Positions 5,239 to 7,465 of a DNA stretch of 7,465 nt are shown one piece after another (position 1 is the stretch's first letter; each line of letters starts with the position of its first letter). The position numbers and the translations under genes were made by a program. The notes beneath the pieces are model-generated. The model did no database searches. It was not told where the DNA came from and saw nothing but the letters and a program-made list of their open reading frames with translations. The DNA lies in NCBI GenBank assembly GCA_934504065.1, contig CAKSVQ010000114.1, forward strand, positions 1-7,465, in the 5' to 3' direction. This stretch comes from an uncultured Dysosmobacter sp. (GTDB taxonomy: Bacteria; Bacillota; Clostridia; Oscillospirales; Oscillospiraceae).

Positions 5239-6828
5239 ATGAAGGGATTTATTACGGCAGAGGAAGCTGCCGGGATGATCCGGACGGACGATGTGCTGGC
5301 GGTGGACGGCTTCAGCGGCTACGGCAGCTGTGAAGCGCTGCTCAAGGCGCTGGTGCGGCGCTTCCGCAAGACTGGAGCGCCCCGGAGCCTGACGGTCTAC
5401 AAGGGCGTGAGCCTGGGCAATTTCACGGAAAAGGGACTGGCCAGACTCAGCATGGAGGACGGTCTGGTGGGCACCATTTTCGGCGGCCACGCCGGGCAGG
5501 AGCCCATTACGATGCAGATGATCTCCGAAAACCGTTGCTATGCGTATCTGATCCCGCTGGGCACGGTGTCCAGCCTGCTGCGGGCCATTGCCAGCAGAAA
5601 GCCGGGCGTTGTCACCCGCACGGGATTGAAGACCTTTGCCGACCCCCGTCTGGGCGGCGGCAAGGCCAACCGCAAAACAAAGGAATCCGGAAAGGATATT
5701 GTGCAGCTTCTCACCGTTGACGGCGAGGAAATGCTGTTTTATAAAACGTTTCCCATCAACGCCTGTTTCATCCGCGGCTCTTATGCCGATGAGGACGGGA
5801 ATATCTCCCTGATAAAAGAGGCGCAGTACACCCAGCAGCTGGAAATGGCCTCCGCGGTGCACAGCTCCGGGGGACTGGTATTCGTGCAGGTTGCCCGGGT
5901 GGTGAAGCGGGGCACCCTGCGGCCCAAGGAGGTGCACGTGCCCAAGTTTCTGGTGGACTATGTGGTCTGCGCGGACGCGGAGAACAGCCGACAGAATCTG
6001 GACAACGACTACCGCCCGGAACTGACGGGTGAGGTACAGATCCCCCTGCAGCGGGCGGCGAAGCGCCCGCTGGACTGCAAAAAGATCTGCGCCCGCAGGG
6101 CGGCCATGGAGCTGGGACCGGATTATCTGGTGAACCTTGGCATCGGCACGCCGGAGGTGGTGGCTGCCGTGGCCAATGAGGAGGGTATCAGTGACTGTAT
6201 GACCCTTTCCGTGGAGGCCGGAGTTTTTGGCGGCGTGCCGCAGGGAAATCTGGCCTTTGGCGCGGCGCAGAATCCGGAGGCCATTTTGAAAATGGCGGAC
6301 ACACTGGATATTTACGACGGCGGCGGACTAAATTACGCAGTGTTGGGCGCGGCGGAGATCGACGCCCGGGGCAATGTAAATGTATCTTCCTTTGCCGGAA
6401 AGGCGGTGGGCCCCGGCGGCTTTGTGGATATTTCTCAAAATACGCCGAAAATATGCTTTATTGGCACTTTCACGGCCGGCGGCCTACAAGTTGAAACAGG
6501 CGGCGGCACACTGAAAATTCTTGCGGAAGGCAGAAACATCAAGTTCAAGGCAGAGCTGGAGGAGGTCACCTTCTCGGCAGAGTATGCTCTTGCGGTGAAG
6601 CAGACGGTACTCTACTGCACGGAGCGGGCGGTGTTCCGTCTGGCGGAGCAGGGCATTGAGCTGATCGAGATCGCCCCCGGCGTGGATCTGCAAAAGGATA
6701 TTCTGGACCACATGGAGTTCACCCCGGTGATCTCCCCGGACCTGAAGCGGATGGACCGCCGCATTTTTGTGGACGCGCCCATGGGGCTGACGGTGACGGA
6801 AAACGGAGCAGATCCATTCCATACATAA
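5239..6828 (+). CDS. Propionate/acetate-type CoA-transferase, family I, fused alpha and beta domains
   Basis: The 529-residue protein has the length and layout of propionate CoA-transferase and YdiF: an alpha-like domain (about 1-250) and a beta-like domain (about 280-515) in one chain. It moves CoA between short-chain acyl-CoA and a free acid such as acetate, through a glutamyl-CoA thioester. The catalytic Glu is E326 in MTLSVEAGVFGGVPQG, followed by the family blocks YDGGGLNYAVLG, GGFVDISQNTPK and FIGTFTAGGL, and EIAPGVDLQ near the end. GGGGAGG (5219-5225) precedes the ATG by 13 bases, a longer gap than usual; no better start is visible. It begins 37 bases after the E3 stop and is followed 13 bases later by the next gene. 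In the operon it would collect the acyl-CoA made upstream, or activate the acid substrate. The acyl specificity cannot be read from the sequence. Confidence 0.92.
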   Translation: MKGFITAEEAAGMIRTDDVLAVDGFSGYGSCEALLKALVRRFRKTGAPRSLTVYKGVSLGNFTEKGLARLSMEDGLVGTIFGGHAGQEPITMQMISENRCYAYLIPLGTVSSLLRAIASRKPGVVTRTGLKTFADPRLGGGKANRKTKESGKDIVQLLTVDGEEMLFYKTFPINACFIRGSYADEDGNISLIKEAQYTQQLEMASAVHSSGGLVFVQVARVVKRGTLRPKEVHVPKFLVDYVVCADAENSRQNLDNDYRPELTGEVQIPLQRAAKRPLDCKKICARRAAMELGPDYLVNLGIGTPEVVAAVANEEGISDCMTLSVEAGVFGGVPQGNLAFGAAQNPEAILKMADTLDIYDGGGLNYAVLGAAEIDARGNVNVSSFAGKAVGPGGFVDISQNTPKICFIGTFTAGGLQVETGGGTLKILAEGRNIKFKAELEEVTFSAEYALAVKQTVLYCTERAVFRLAEQGIELIEIAPGVDLQKDILDHMEFTPVISPDLKRMDRRIFVDAPMGLTVTENGADPFHT

Positions 6829-6841
6829 GGAGTGCGGAAAG

Positions 6842-7339
6842 ATGTATACACCTGAATTGCTGAAAGAACTTGCCCGGCAGGGGGCCCAGCTGACCTTTGA
6901 ACACTTCGATTTGGAGGATGCCTACGCGCTGGGGACCAAGTTGCGGAAGAAGGCCGTGGAGGTATCGCTATCCATTGCGGTGCGGATCGTGCTGAACGGG
7001 CTGATCGTCTATCAGACGTTTCTGCCGGGCACCGGAATGGAAAATGATTTCTGGATGAACCTGAAATATGCCACGGTGGCCCAGTCCCACAAAAGCTCCC
7101 TGCGTACAGCGGCGGAGCGGGAATTGCTGGGCATCACCGAGTCGTGGCAGGAGGACGAAAACAGCCATGCCTTCTGCGGCGGGGGCTTTCCCCTCATCGT
7201 GGGCGGCATGTACAGCGGGGCGGTCGTGGTGTCCGGTCTGCCCCATGTGCAGGACCATGAGCTGGTGGTGCAGGCCATCACGGAATATCTCCGCGAGCAG
7301 GCGGAAAAAGAAAGTGCGGATATTTCCTTTATCCCGTAA
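6842..7339 (+). CDS. UPF0303 / haem-degrading-domain (HbpS/GlcG-like fold) protein
   Basis: This 165-residue protein fits UPF0303 (Pfam Haem_degrading, formerly DUF336), a family usually of about 155-165 residues. Matching blocks are LPGTGMENDFWMNLKYATV, then S-H-K-S-S-L (about 82-87), GGGFPLIVGG and SGLPHVQDHELVV near the C-terminus. There is no signal peptide or membrane segment, so it should be cytoplasmic. Its ribosome binding site TAAGGAG (6826-6832) overlaps the stop codon of the CoA-transferase, with 9 bases to the ATG, indicating translational linkage. The family name comes from distant haem-binding members; proteins of this fold also occur with glycolate (GlcG) and diol/B12 (PduO C-terminal) operons. 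No haem ligand or reaction can be assigned. Placement suggests an accessory role in this pathway. Confidence 0.82.
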   Translation: MYTPELLKELARQGAQLTFEHFDLEDAYALGTKLRKKAVEVSLSIAVRIVLNGLIVYQTFLPGTGMENDFWMNLKYATVAQSHKSSLRTAAERELLGITESWQEDENSHAFCGGGFPLIVGGMYSGAVVVSGLPHVQDHELVVQAITEYLREQAEKESADISFIP

Positions 7340-7344
7340 AGAGA

Positions 7345-7379
7345 CTTTCGCCCAAGTGGCAAAGCCACTTGGGCGAGGG
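7345..7379. terminator. Strong palindromic hairpin after the operon, probable terminator without a T tract
   Basis: CGCCCAAGTGGC (7349-7360) and GCCACTTGGGCG (7364-7375) form 12 perfect pairs around an AAA loop. The stem can be extended by a T-A, two G-T and a C-G pair to 7345-7379. It starts 5-10 bases after the last stop codon. Neither strand has a T run directly after the stem, so it is not a textbook intrinsic terminator. It may protect the 3' end of the message or be a dispersed palindromic repeat. Confidence 0.5.
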
Positions 7380-7392
7380 GATTTCGCTGCGC

Positions 7393-7460
7393 TCCGTGCC
7401 TCATGACCGCTACGCAGTCATTTCGACACACGCTTCGCGCAAGGTGTGTTCTGCCACGGA
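7393..7460. other. Three-way-junction fold (structured intergenic element)
   Basis: An outer stem TCCGTG (7393-7398) with CACGGA (7455-7460) encloses two hairpins. The first is ATGAC/GTCAT (7403-7407 with 7417-7421), continued after a C-A mismatch by GC/GC around TAC. The second is ACACAC/GTGTGT (7426-7431 with 7444-7449), continued after one unpaired G by CTT/AAG around CGCGC. No open frame is convincing here. It could be a small mobile palindromic element, a structured RNA, or the edge of a larger repeat cut off by the window. Confidence 0.42.
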
Positions 7461-7465
7461 CATGC

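Noticed and set aside
5164..5937. Minus-strand open frame of 257 codons
   Set aside because: It is antisense to the well-supported CoA-transferase gene and has no family pattern; a GC-driven shadow.
1..7465. CRISPR array, tRNA or rRNA gene, riboswitch
   Set aside because: No regularly spaced identical repeats, no cloverleaf or rRNA-like segment and no known riboswitch pattern was seen on either strand.

Overview
The window joins two unlike pieces of DNA. Positions 1 to about 1550 are AT-richer and carry the regulation and recombination end of an integrative element of the Tn916/Tn1549 type: an XRE-family repressor fragment on the minus strand, a divergent promoter region, a small excisionase-like gene and a tyrosine integrase. 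From about 1550 to the end the DNA is GC-rich, with strong AGGAGG-like ribosome binding sites, and carries an anaerobic metabolic operon. The protein types (glycyl-radical activase, propionate-type CoA-transferase, Tn916-type integrase) suggest a GC-rich Clostridia member, for example an Oscillospiraceae-like gut anaerobe. The taxon is inference.

Mobile-element end. Two near-consensus promoters face away from each other (156-184 minus, 225-254 plus). Three related 15-bp repeats lie at 192, 272 and 373, and a terminator-like hairpin sits in the leader of the excisionase. The integrase is cut inside its catalytic domain: the first catalytic Arg is present, but the His-x-x-Arg, second His and Tyr boxes are missing. 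At the same point (about 1545-1560) an AraC-type regulator reading the other way is also cut, losing its whole DNA-binding domain. Two genes lose their 3' ends at one junction, so this is either a deletion/recombination scar or a chimeric assembly.

Metabolic operon (2163-7339, plus strand): a glycyl-radical-enzyme activase; a stand-alone E2-type acyltransferase catalytic domain with no lipoyl domain, broken by three frame changes; a dihydrolipoamide dehydrogenase (E3); a fused two-domain propionate/acetate CoA-transferase; and a UPF0303/haem-degrading-fold protein. The layout suggests that a glycyl-radical enzyme, encoded elsewhere, makes or cleaves a substrate, and that the resulting acyl group moves through a lipoyl/CoA relay to acyl-CoA, with CoA then exchanged onto another acid. 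No glycyl-radical enzyme, no E1 component and no lipoyl carrier is present here. The pathway is therefore inference and its substrate is unknown.

Reliability. All four frame breaks seen (one in the XRE gene, three in the acyltransferase) can be repaired by adding or removing one base in a run of the same base, a pattern typical of sequencing error, though true decay is possible. The E3 also has an Arg in place of the last Gly of its NAD-binding motif. The window ends in a 12-bp perfect hairpin followed by a second region that folds as a three-way junction.
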